Source: an uncultured Coriobacteriaceae bacterium
Lineage (GTDB): Bacteria; Actinomycetota; Coriobacteriia; Coriobacteriales; Coriobacteriaceae
NCBI GenBank assembly: GCA_944319885.1
Contig: CALUFC010000013.1
Span: forward strand, 1 to 52,399
Direction of reading: 5' to 3'
DNA: 52,399 nucleotides
The notes beneath the pieces were generated by a model. The model saw only the letters and a list, made by a program, of their open reading frames with translations, had not been told where the DNA came from and did no database searches. Each line of letters opens with the position of its first letter. The stretch's first letter is position 1. The position numbers and the translations under genes are program-made. Positions 23,952 to 32,700 of this stretch are shown here, piece after piece.

Positions 23952-24009
23952 CTGCTGTCCATATGCCGCGAATGCATCGCTCGCGTGTCGTGTGGTGTCG
24001 AGCTTCTCG

Positions 24010-24912
24010 CTAGCCGAGCTGCTCGTCCACCCACGCGCGCAGATGGCCGTCCATGCGGTTGAGGAGAAACGCCGTTGCGCGGTTGGTGAACGGGCGCTCA
24101 ATGCCAAAGGGGCGCTCGAAGGGCTCGAAGACGTGGCCCTCCTCGAGCGCGATCTCGAGGCTCGCGGGGTAGACGAGCTCATAGGTAAAGCAGGCGAGGC
24201 CGATGAGGTAGTCGGCGGGCTCGTGTCGCTCGGTGCGGGAAAGGCAGCGGTGACTGAAGAAACCGTTCTCGGCATCGGGAGAGATCGCGCTGGCAAGGAG
24301 CTCGTCCTCGCTGAGGCCCAGCACCGTTTCGACTGAATCGGCGCAGGTCACGCGCAGGATATCGATCTTGTCGGCGTCACGCACGACGTCGCAGACCGCG
24401 CGGGTGCGCATGTCGAGCTCGTCGGGCAGGCGGAAGGCGCTGTGGTGGCCCACGGCGGCGCGGATGAGGGCGGCCGCAGCAGGGTCTGCCGCGACCTCGG
24501 GGGCAAACGCCTCGAGCGCGCCATGTGCAGCGTTGTGCTCCATGAACGCCGCATCGGATGGTTGCGGTGTAGGGGCTACAGCTACCACTGCGGGATCGTC
24601 GAGGTGGGCTGCCCCCTCAAAGAGCATATCGGCCCCGATTGCCGCATGGTCTGCCGAGATGCGGTCGCTGAACGTATCCCAGCGTCGCAGCTGCTCGAAG
24701 CGCCCGATGTCGTGCAACAGGCCAGCGAGCCAGCAGAGGTCGATGCCCGCCGGCGTGAAGCCTTGGGCGCGGGCGATCTGCTCGGCAAGTTCCGCGACGC
24801 GCAGCGTGTGCTCGATCTTGAGCGCGACGCGCGGGTTGTCCGCATCGTAGGGCGCCACATAGGCGTCAAATGCCGCGCGCGCCTTCGTGCGATCGACTAC
24901 CAGCAGTGTCAT
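24010..24912 (-). CDS. HD-domain phosphohydrolase
   Basis: 300 aa. The HD site reads HTLRVAELAEQIARAQG, then CWLAGLLHDIGRFEQ, with DHAAIGADMLFEG and VGHHSAFRLPDE completing the metal ligands. The N-terminal ~30 residues precede the fold. HD proteins hydrolyse nucleotides or cyclic nucleotides; substrate is unknown here. No GYP motif is seen, so it is not an HD-GYP phosphodiesterase. The ~120 bp upstream carries tandem palindromes (24940-25002). Confidence 0.78.
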   Translation of the reverse strand: MTLLVVDRTKARAAFDAYVAPYDADNPRVALKIEHTLRVAELAEQIARAQGFTPAGIDLCWLAGLLHDIGRFEQLRRWDTFSDRISADHAAIGADMLFEGAAHLDDPAVVAVAPTPQPSDAAFMEHNAAHGALEAFAPEVAADPAAAALIRAAVGHHSAFRLPDELDMRTRAVCDVVRDADKIDILRVTCADSVETVLGLSEDELLASAISPDAENGFFSHRCLSRTERHEPADYLIGLACFTYELVYPASLEIALEEGHVFEPFERPFGIERPFTNRATAFLLNRMDGHLRAWVDEQLG

Positions 24913-24939
24913 AGTGTGCTGCCCCTATTCTCGAAGAAA

Positions 24940-25002
24940 GGCAAACTGGTTGGATGTTTTATCCAGTTTGCCCAGAAACTGGTAAGAACTTTTTACCAGT
25001 TT
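24940..25002. promoter_or_regulatory. Tandem AAACTGG palindromes between the serpin and HD genes
   Basis: GGCAAACTGG (24940-24949) pairs with CCAGTTTGCC (24963-24972). Separately, AAACTGGTAA (24976-24985) pairs with TTACCAGTTT (24993-25002). Both arms use the same AAACTGG core, offset by 33 bp. They could be a double operator for the HD gene (start 24912) or a terminator pair after the serpin gene. The AT-rich second stem favours an operator. Confidence 0.45.
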
Positions 25003-25034
25003 AGCGCCAGGGCACCTGTGCAACGAGTTGGACG

Positions 25035-26420
25035 CTATGCCTCCGGTATCGCCAGCATGGTGCCTGCAAAGACCGGCAGGCCCACGTGGTTGTCGATGAT
25101 GAGATAGGCGAAGGGCCGATCGAGGATGACGTCGTAGACCACCGGCTCGTCCATCGGCGCCGCGGCGCCCGCTTCCATACCGATGGAGGTTGCCGCGGCG
25201 GCGCGTGTGCCTTCCTCGTTCACGTCGATAAACGTCTTGTGCAGCACCTGTCCGATATAGAGCGGCCCGTCCTTGTCGGTACCCATGGGGGTGAAGTCGG
25301 CGAGTTCGGGGTCGAACGCAACGTTCATGCCAAGTGCGTGGAGCGTATCGGTGAGTTCGGCTTGGTATTCGAGCTTGAACTTGGGCAGACCGGCGTTGAC
25401 CTCGGCGTTCATGACCGGCTGGAGGAGCGCTTCGAGCGCGGGGCCGTCGAGTGCGGCGACGGCGTCGGCAAGCGAGACGCCCCCGCGCGGCAAGAGGCCC
25501 ACAAAGGCATAGCGATAGTCGGCGTACGGTTTGACGAAGCCCTGGAACTGCTCGTTCTCCACGTAGGTTTCCTCATGCGAGTACATCATTCGCACCGTTT
25601 GCGTTTCGCCGTCCTCGCAGGTGAAGGTGTCGTCCTCCACATCCGCTTCCTCATACGGCTCTTCCCAGGCGTCTTCGAAGGCGAGCGCGTTGATGAGATA
25701 GAGACGGGTCGTATCGGGAATCTCGCTGATGAGCTGCTCGATCATGTGGTTGGTATGTTTGTCCACCCACGCGTTGATATCGTCGACGGTGGTTGCGTCA
25801 AAGGGTGCCGAGAAGATGCTCGCGTCGAGCTCGTTCGCGCAGGTGGCAAGGTAGTCGCCGCGCACCTCGAGCGACTTGGTCTCGCGGATCCAGATAGAGT
25901 TTGCGAGGTGAAGTGGCGTCGCGCCTTCGTCGTCCGCTCCGATGTCATCCATGCCTCCCGTCTCAAGGTAGCGAGCATAGGTACCCAGATAGGAGTTGAG
26001 CTCGTCGGTGCCAAGTCCGGTTACCGCGGCGAGTTCGTCGAGCGTGGTGCCCGCAGCGCCGTTTTGCGCGAGTGCGAGTGCGAAGAGAATCGAGAGGGGA
26101 GAGATGAAGGTGTTGGCGTGCCCATCCTTTGTGCGGTCCGCCTGCGAACAGGTGCGGAACAGATTTGCCGTAAGCGCGTACGATGCCGACAGCGCCTGCT
26201 CGCCTGTCAGGATGGTATAGGGGTCCTCGCCGCTGATCGAGAAGGACGCCGCTTCGCGCGCCGGCGCGGTAAGGTCGGTTGCGGTGAGCGCGAGCGCATC
26301 GTCTGCGTTGTCGCAGCCAGCAAGCGTCGTCGACGCGACCGCTGCCGCGCCCAGAAGTGCGGCGAGTCTCATCATCGAGCGGCGGGAGAGCGCGGGGGCG
26401 ACAAGACGGTGTGCGGACAT
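25035..26420 (-). CDS. Serpin-family protease inhibitor, exported lipoprotein
   Basis: 461 aa. The start codon has an AGAAGGAGG site. A lipoprotein signal peptide ends in TTLAGC (Cys36), preceded by a twin-arginine-like SRRSMMRLAALLG. The serpin body shows NTFISPLSILFALALAQNGA, NSIWIRETKSL, LINALAFEDAWE, FVGLLPRGG and LPKFKLEY. The hinge is EEGTRAAAATS, with the small residues needed for loop insertion, so it should be an inhibitor. The reactive loop is about seven residues longer than in alpha-1-antitrypsin. It reads IGMEAGAAAPMDEPVV, so P1 is uncertain, with Ala/Gly/Met candidates. Serpins of gut Bifidobacterium inhibit elastase; a host-protease role here is inference. Confidence 0.9.
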   Translation of the reverse strand: MSAHRLVAPALSRRSMMRLAALLGAAAVASTTLAGCDNADDALALTATDLTAPAREAASFSISGEDPYTILTGEQALSASYALTANLFRTCSQADRTKDGHANTFISPLSILFALALAQNGAAGTTLDELAAVTGLGTDELNSYLGTYARYLETGGMDDIGADDEGATPLHLANSIWIRETKSLEVRGDYLATCANELDASIFSAPFDATTVDDINAWVDKHTNHMIEQLISEIPDTTRLYLINALAFEDAWEEPYEEADVEDDTFTCEDGETQTVRMMYSHEETYVENEQFQGFVKPYADYRYAFVGLLPRGGVSLADAVAALDGPALEALLQPVMNAEVNAGLPKFKLEYQAELTDTLHALGMNVAFDPELADFTPMGTDKDGPLYIGQVLHKTFIDVNEEGTRAAAATSIGMEAGAAAPMDEPVVYDVILDRPFAYLIIDNHVGLPVFAGTMLAIPEA

Positions 26421-26549
26421 GGTGGCCTCCTTCTGGTGGGAGCGCGTTTTTCCATTGTACCCACCGCGATATCGCGGGCCCGCGATACGCCGATTGGCTA
26501 GGAGCTGTGGCGTCGGCGAGCCGCGGTACAGAAGATGAGTCGTTATGGG

Positions 26550-28145
26550 TTAGCGGAGCTGTAATGCTGCCATACCTGATGCGGCCGTCGCTCCAATCCA
26601 GAACGCAAGCGACGTGCTGCCATCCGGCGCGAGCGCAGAGGCGACGGCAATCACGATGGCGATGATTACCGTCGCGGACTCGCAGCTGAGGCGCATGCGT
26701 CTGGACGACAGTTCGGCAACGTCGAGTGCGCCGATGCATGCGAGTGCGATGTCGAGCGCGAGCATGCGCAAAGCGATATCGGCGGCCTCGCGGGCCGGCA
26801 CACCCCATGCTCCCAAGCAAGCGCCAACGATGGCCGAGGAAAACGCGATGACGGCAAAGCAAGGCAGCGTATCGAACGCGAAGAGCGCAGGCGTCGATAT
26901 GGGGAGGTGGTCGCGCATGAAGCGATTCCGCTCGTCTGCAATAAAGACACGGGCAAGCGTGCGCGGAGCATCCCCGCTATTGATGACAAGCAGAATCCAG
27001 CTCGCGGCACCGAGCACGCGTGCTCCCGTTGCGCCTCCGAGCATGCCAAGCGCCGCGCTCGTTTCTGCGAGTGCGCCGGAAAGCAGTACCGCGCCCGCAG
27101 GTGCGATGAGCGCGCCGGTGGCAGCAAGGGCGGGGAGCGTTTCATAGTGTCTGAGTACAGAGATTGATGACCGTGCCAGCGCAGCGAGGCTGCCGTGCGC
27201 GTGCGGCATGCGAAGGCGCGGCGCCTTGAGCGAGCGGCGTCGGCTCTTCATGAGGGCGCGATACGCTTTGGGGTTGTAGACCGCCATGCGACGCACGGCG
27301 TAAAGCGAGGCGTCGGCAGAGGCCTCGCGCATGAGTGCGACAGGCGTGATCGTATGGGCCGCGGCCAGGGCGAGAAGAACCGCAGCGAGACAACCGGCGC
27401 AGGCGATGCCCGCATATGCGAGGTTTTCAGCTAGAAGAGCAGCAGCAACGCGCTGGCAAGCGGGCATTGCGATCACAGAGAGGGCGAGCAAGGCAATGCT
27501 CGCGGCGAGTGCGGCAAGGGCGAGCGGCAAGCGTCTCCTGCGGCCGAGACGCAGCCGCATGATACCGACTGCCCAGCTGAGCGCATATGCTGTGACGCTA
27601 CCAAGGCCCAGTGCTGCCGCATAGGGCATACACGCGCCTGGGCTGGGCGCATGCCCTGCCGCCGCTGCGGCATAGGCTGCAACGAAATACCCGCCGCATC
27701 CAAAGAGCAACAGCCTTCCGAGGGCGCGCTTTGCGAGCTCCACGGCACTCCATGCAGCGGTTGAGATGTTGAGCTGCGCGAACCATGCAACATCGGGCGG
27801 TGTGGGTGTCCAAGGTGCGCGCCATGCGGCGCGAACGGACCAACCCATCGTAGCGAATATCGGAAGAACGAGCACGGTGCCGGCAAGGAGCTGGGCGAGT
27901 TCATGCGTCAGCGTGGCCGTCACAGGGCCTGTCGTCTGCGCGGCTCCTGTGACGAGCCCGAGCAACCAGAGCCAGCATGATGCGACCGCCACGCCTGCAA
28001 TCACGACGAGATAGGCAAGGTATATCCGCTCGACAACGTCGTGCGTCTCGTCGAGGTCGGTTCCCGCCGCCCAGAGCCAGAAATTGAGCTCAGCGCGCAG
28101 GTGCTTGCCCTGAAGCCAGAGCAGGGCGGGTAGCCCGGCGCTCAT
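26550..28145 (-). CDS. Multi-pass membrane protein, permease partner of the adjacent ABC ATPase
   Basis: 531 aa, about ten to twelve hydrophobic segments rich in Ala/Leu, with an Arg-rich cytoplasmic loop near the middle (RALMKSRRRSLKAPRLRM). I do not recognise a named family. The gene overlaps the ABC ATPase by 4 nt and follows it, so it is taken as the transmembrane half of an exporter. The lack of a substrate-binding protein argues against an importer. The 129 bp between it and the serpin hold a 14-bp palindrome, CCGCGATATCGCGG (26464-26477), of unknown meaning. Confidence 0.62.
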   Translation of the reverse strand: MSAGLPALLWLQGKHLRAELNFWLWAAGTDLDETHDVVERIYLAYLVVIAGVAVASCWLWLLGLVTGAAQTTGPVTATLTHELAQLLAGTVLVLPIFATMGWSVRAAWRAPWTPTPPDVAWFAQLNISTAAWSAVELAKRALGRLLLFGCGGYFVAAYAAAAAGHAPSPGACMPYAAALGLGSVTAYALSWAVGIMRLRLGRRRRLPLALAALAASIALLALSVIAMPACQRVAAALLAENLAYAGIACAGCLAAVLLALAAAHTITPVALMREASADASLYAVRRMAVYNPKAYRALMKSRRRSLKAPRLRMPHAHGSLAALARSSISVLRHYETLPALAATGALIAPAGAVLLSGALAETSAALGMLGGATGARVLGAASWILLVINSGDAPRTLARVFIADERNRFMRDHLPISTPALFAFDTLPCFAVIAFSSAIVGACLGAWGVPAREAADIALRMLALDIALACIGALDVAELSSRRMRLSCESATVIIAIVIAVASALAPDGSTSLAFWIGATAASGMAALQLR

Positions 28146-28834
28146 GCGATATCCCCGTGTGCCGAGGCGGATGTGAAGGCTCTTGCGGCATCCGCTCCAA
28201 CAGTGAGCGCCCCGTCATCAAGTTTGAGCACGCGTGTAGGCTCGATCGTCTCGAGCTCATGATGGCAGCTCATGAGCACCGCGCATCCCCGATGTGCGAC
28301 ACGGGTAATCTCGTCTTCCAATACCGCTGCGGATGCGGGGTCGAGCGGCCCGGTGGGTTCGTCGAGAAGGAGGCATGTTGGTTTGAGCGCGAGTGCAAGT
28401 GAGCAGGCAAGCTTCTGGCGCATGCCGCGCGAGAAGGTTTGCGGATACTGGTCGCAATACGGCGCGATGCCAAATCGCTCGAGTAGCCGATCCGCTTCGT
28501 CCCAGCGTGTATCGTCCCAGCGGTTGGCGCGGCCGAGCAACTCCACGTGCTCATAGGCGGTGAGGTCATCATAGAAGGCGGGCACGTCTGCTACGAATGC
28601 CATGCGGCTGCGCGCATCTGCCTTCAGCCGCTCGAGCGGCACACCTTCGAATGAAATGTCACCGGATCGCACCTGTTCCCAGCCGGCGAGGCACCGCAAG
28701 AGCGTGGATTTGCCGGCGCCATTCGCCCCAACAAGCAGCACCACCTCGCCCGGCTCGAGTGTGAGCGAGATATGCTCCCATACGTTGGCGCGTCCGTAAC
28801 CGAAAGCGATGTCACGTGCCTCGAGGATGCTCAT
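28142..28834 (-). CDS. ABC transporter ATP-binding protein
   Basis: 230 aa. Walker A is LLVGANGAGKSTLL, the signature FSRGMRQKLACSLALALKP, and Walker B CLLLDEPTGPLDP. The H-loop is in SCHHELETIE. FSRGMRQK is the variant of the LSGGQ motif found in CcmA-type exporters. It is translationally coupled to the membrane protein that follows. Substrate unknown. Its promoter must lie in 28835-29024, shared divergently with the toxin-antitoxin module. Confidence 0.85.
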   Translation of the reverse strand: MSILEARDIAFGYGRANVWEHISLTLEPGEVVLLVGANGAGKSTLLRCLAGWEQVRSGDISFEGVPLERLKADARSRMAFVADVPAFYDDLTAYEHVELLGRANRWDDTRWDEADRLLERFGIAPYCDQYPQTFSRGMRQKLACSLALALKPTCLLLDEPTGPLDPASAAVLEDEITRVAHRGCAVLMSCHHELETIEPTRVLKLDDGALTVGADAARAFTSASAHGDIA

Positions 28835-28950
28835 CGCTGCTCCCTATCCCGATGTTGATAAGGGAGATGATACTCCTGTTGTCGGGTCTGTTGAGATGGA
28901 TCTAACTGTTAAAAGAACGCGTCGGGTGCAGTAGTAATCAGTAAGCGTTG

Positions 28951-28984
28951 TTGTATCAAGTATCAAATATGGAACCTGATACAA
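28951..28984. promoter_or_regulatory. Operator-like inverted and direct repeats upstream of the second toxin-antitoxin pair
   Basis: TTGTATCA (28951-28958) and TGATACAA (28977-28984) are perfect inverted repeats. GTATCAA is also repeated directly at 28953-28959 and 28960-28966. It lies ~40 bp before the antitoxin start. The sequence differs from the ATTATGTACA operator of the paralogous module at 7.9 kb. Confidence 0.48.
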
Positions 28985-29024
28985 TACCTTAAAGAGTGTT
29001 CTAGGGCATACCAAGGAGTTGGAA

Positions 29025-29315
29025 ATGGCTGCCATTTTTTCTTCCGCAGCGCTCAAGACGCGTCAACGAGAGATTAAGGATGTGGCGAAGAAGCAGGTCG
29101 TGCACATCACGGAGAACGGTAACGCTGCGTTCGTCTTCTGCTCCGAGGAACTCTTCGAGAGTGAGATTCGCCGTGCAGCGGAGAACGCTGCATACGAGGA
29201 GCGTATGCGTGCCGTATTGGAGCGCGGCCGAGCCGATTACGCCACAGGACGTTTTGTTGAGGGAACGGACTCTGCGCTGGCAGAAATCGAGCGAAGGGCG
29301 GCTGCCCGTGTCTAG
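29025..29315 (+). CDS. Phd/YefM-like antitoxin, paralogue of the 7.6 kb module
   Basis: 96 aa from ATG 29025 with AAGGAG upstream (a TTG two codons earlier is possible). The start SSAALKTRQREIKDVAKKQ, then VHITENGNAAFVFCSEELFE, matches the antitoxin at 7637-7924 throughout (TENG, FVFCSE, FESEI, then a helical toxin-wrapping tail). Both carry an 'A..[EK]GRA' helix near the end. It overlaps the toxin frame by 8 nt if the toxin uses GTG 29308. Confidence 0.7.
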   Translation: MAAIFSSAALKTRQREIKDVAKKQVVHITENGNAAFVFCSEELFESEIRRAAENAAYEERMRAVLERGRADYATGRFVEGTDSALAEIERRAAARV

Positions 29316-29577
29316 GATGGTGTACACGGAAGGGTTTCTCGATGATGCTGCGGCGGTGTGGTCGGGACAGGTTCGGGATTGTCTTGGTTGCATGCTTGCT
29401 GCGATAGAGATGTTTCCAGAGATTGGCTCGCGCGATATTCCGGCGTCGTTGCGTGCTCAATACGGGGACAGTATACGCAAAGCGGTGGTGGAACCGTTCG
29501 ATCTGATTTATGAGTATGATTCAAAGACCGATAGCGTTATCGTCTATGGTCTTGTCCATGTCAGAGCGGCACACTAA
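29308..29577 (+). CDS. RelE/ParE-fold toxin, paralogue of the 7.4 kb module
   Basis: 89 aa from GTG 29308 (or 86 aa from ATG 29317, just after the antitoxin stop). It has YTEGFLDDAAAVW, an Ile-Pro turn, SIRKAVVEPFDLIYEYD and VIVYGLVHVRAAH, the late strands of the RelE/ParE sheet. Size and the DLIYE/DVIYE motif match the toxin at 7362-7640, although sequence similarity is lower than between the antitoxins. The cellular target is unknown. Confidence 0.62.
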   Translation: MSRMVYTEGFLDDAAAVWSGQVRDCLGCMLAAIEMFPEIGSRDIPASLRAQYGDSIRKAVVEPFDLIYEYDSKTDSVIVYGLVHVRAAH

Positions 29578-29610
29578 CGGACGGTTTGTACGCCTCATAT
29601 ACGAATCGAA

Positions 29611-29690
29611 GAGGCCCCGGAGAGATTCCGAGTAAACATTCCGCAGGCGCGTAGCGCCGAGGACGTTTGCGAGGAACCCTCCGGGGCCTC
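29611..29690 (-). other. Long conserved-core hairpin A (copy 1 of 4), 3' of purL
   Basis: The 12-bp outer stem is GAGGCCCCGGAG (29611-29622) with 29679-29690. On the minus strand the core reads GTCCTCGGCGC, a 3-nt loop, then GCGCCTGCGGA. This forms a TCC/GGA stem, a TC/TGC internal loop and a GGCGC/GCGCC stem. It lies 22 nt past the purL stop in the direction of purL transcription. No T-tract follows. Confidence 0.6.
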
Positions 29691-29712
29691 CCGTGGGGTG
29701 CGATGTGCGCGT

Positions 29713-32700
29713 CTACGCGAAGTAGTTCACGCCGCTCTCGAAGACGGGCATGAACTTCTCGCCCGGGACGTTTTGATACAGGCCCGTGCCGCGGCGCTCA
29801 ACGTGGCCCATCTTGCCGAAGACGCGACCATCCGGGCTCGTGATGCCCTCGATGGCAAGAACCGAGCCGTTGGGGTTCACGTCGAGGTTCATGCTGGGCA
29901 TGCCCGCCTCGTCCACGTACTGCGTAGCGATCTGGCCGCCGGCGATAAGCTGCGACAGCACCTCGTCGTTCGCTACGAAGCGGCCCTCGCCATGGCTGAT
30001 GGCGACGGTATAGGTGTCGCCCGGCGTGCACGCCGAGAGCCACGGGGAGAGGTCGCTTGCCACGCGCGTGCGCACCAGGCGGCTCTGATGGCGGCCGATG
30101 GTGTTGAACGTGAGCGTGGGTGCGTCGCTCGTCGCCTCGACGATGTCGCCATAGGGTACGAGGCCGAGCTTCACGAGTGCCTGGAAGCCGTTGCAGATGC
30201 CGAGCATGAGGCCGTCGCGCTTCTGCAGCAGCTCGCGCACCGCCTCGGTGACCTCGGGCGCGCGAAAGAAGGCGGTGATGAACTTGGCAGAGCCGTCCGG
30301 CTCGTCGCCGCCGGAGAAGCCGCCGGGGATCATGACGATCTGGCTCTCGCGGATGCGACGCGCGAGCTCGTGGGTGCTTTCGGCCACGGCTTCGGGCGTG
30401 AGGTTGTTGATCACGAACGTGTCGGCCACGGCGCCTGCCGCCGTGAAGGCGCGCGCCGTGTCGTACTCGCAGTTGGTGCCCGGGAAGACGGGGATGATCA
30501 CGCGCGGGCGGGCAAACCGCTCGCCAGCGTAGACGGGTGCGATGCGGCCCTCGTCGGCGCAGCGATAGGTTACCGGTTCGACCTGCGGGAGCTCGGCGGC
30601 CTCAGCGGCGGGCGTGCGGTAGGCGAAGACGCTCTCGATGCCGCTCTCCCAGATTTCCTGCAGCTCGGCAAGATCGATGACCTCGTGCTTCCTGCCGATA
30701 TAGGTGAGCTCGTACTCCTCGGTCGTCTCGCCCAGCTCGATGACGTCGAACGCGTCGCCGAACGGCGCAAGCTCCGCATCGTCGGCGAGCTCCACGATGA
30801 AGCTGCCGTAGGCGTAGTCGGTGAGGTCGATGCCGTCGTGATCCTCGATGCCGGGAGTGTAGGAGAAGCCGATGCGGTTGCCCACACAGGCCTTGAACAC
30901 GGCCTCCGCCACGCCACCAAAGCCCGGGGTCGAGATGGAGCACGCCGCGCCGCTGCGCACGAGATTCTCAACGTAGGCAAACGCCGCAAGAAGGCTCGGA
31001 GCTTCGGGCAGGATGCCGCCCCACTCGTAGCGCGGGCTGACGAGCGCAACGCGCCGGCCGGCGGCCTTGAACTCGGGGGAGACGATGGTATCGAGCGTGC
31101 CGGTGGCAACGGCGAAGGAGACGAGCGTGGGCGGCACGTCAAGGTCCTCGAAGGAGCCCGACATGGAGTCCTTGCCGCCAATGGCGCCGATGCCCAGATC
31201 GACCTGCGCCATGAGTGCGCCGAGGACGGCCGCCGTGGGCTTGCCCCAGCGCTCGGGCACGTCGCGCAGACGCTCGAAGTACTCCTGGAACGTGAGGTAG
31301 GCGCGGGTATGGTTGAAGCCGGTCGCCACGAGCTTGGCGACGCTCTCCACCACGGAGAGGTATGCGCCGCGATATTGATCGGCTTCCATGAGGTACGGGT
31401 TGAAGCCCCATGCCATACCGGAGACCGTGGTGGTCTCGCCCATCACCGGGAACTTGGCAACCATCGCCTGCGCCGGCGTGAGCTGCGTGGCGCCACCGAA
31501 GGGCATGAGCACCGTGCCGGCGCCAATGGTGGAGTCGAAGCGCTCGGAAAGGCCCTTGTTGGAGCATACGTTGAGATCGGCCACGAGCGTGCGCATCGCA
31601 TCGGCAAACGTCTCGGCATCGTCGCCGGGAGCCGCGGGGACGTTTGCGCCGCCTTGCTCGAGCACATGCACGGCCTGGTGCTTCGGAGCGCCGTTCGAGG
31701 CGAGGAACGCGCGGGAGAGGTCTACGATCACGTCGCCGTCCCAGGCCATGCGCACGCGCTTCTCGTGCGTGACCTCGGCGATAACCGTAGCCTCGAGGTT
31801 CTCCTCGTGGGCGTAGGCCATGAACTCATCGACGTCGTCCTCCGCCACGGCTACGGCCATGCGCTCCTGGGACTCCGAGATGGCGAGCTCGGTGCCGTCG
31901 AGGCCCTCGTACTTCTTGGTCACCTGGTCGAGGTCGATGTAGAGGCCATCGGCCAGCTCGCCCACGGCGACGGCCACGCCGCCCGCACCGAAGTCGTTGC
32001 AGCGCTTGATGAGGCGGCATGCGTCTTCGCGGCGGAAAAGGCGCTGGAGCTTGCGCTCCATAGGCGCGTTGCCCTTCTGGACCTCGGCACCGTCTTTTTC
32101 GATGGACTCGACGTTATGTGCTTTGGAGGAACCGGTGGCGCCGCCGATGCCGTCGCGACCGGTACGGCCGCCGAGCAAGATGATCTTGTCGCCGGGTTGG
32201 GGCTCTTCGCGGCGCACATGGCTTGCGGGCGTGGCGCCTACGACGGCGCCGATCTCCATGCGCTTGGCCACATAGCCGGGGTGATAGAGCTCGGAGACCT
32301 GTCCCGTGGCCAGGCCAATCTGGTTGCCGTAGCTGGAGTAGCCGGCGGCGGCGGTGGTCACGAGCTTGCGCTGCGGGAGCTTGCCGGCCATGGTCTCGGA
32401 CACCGGCACCGTGGGGTCGGCCGCGCCGGTCACGCGCATGGCCTGGTAGACGTAGCTGCGGCCCGAGAGCGGGTCGCGAATGGCACCGCCGATGCAGGTC
32501 GCCGCGCCGCCGAAGGGCTCGATCTCGGTGGGGTGGTTGTGGGTCTCGTTCTTGAAGAGGAAGAGCCAGTCCTCATCCTCGCCGTCCACGTCTACCGTGA
32601 CCTTCACGGTGCAGGCGTTGATCTCCTCAGATTCATCAAGGCCGGTGAGCTGGCCGGTGTGTTTCAAGTACTTGGCGCCGATGGTGCCCATGTCCATGAG

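Noticed and set aside
24010-24912. HD-GYP cyclic-di-GMP phosphodiesterase
   Set aside because: The GYP motif is missing; only the plain HD fold residues are present.
26464-26477. CCGCGATATCGCGG palindrome as an operator or recombination site
   Set aside because: A single copy in GC-rich sequence, where short palindromes of this kind are expected by chance; it was left as a remark only.
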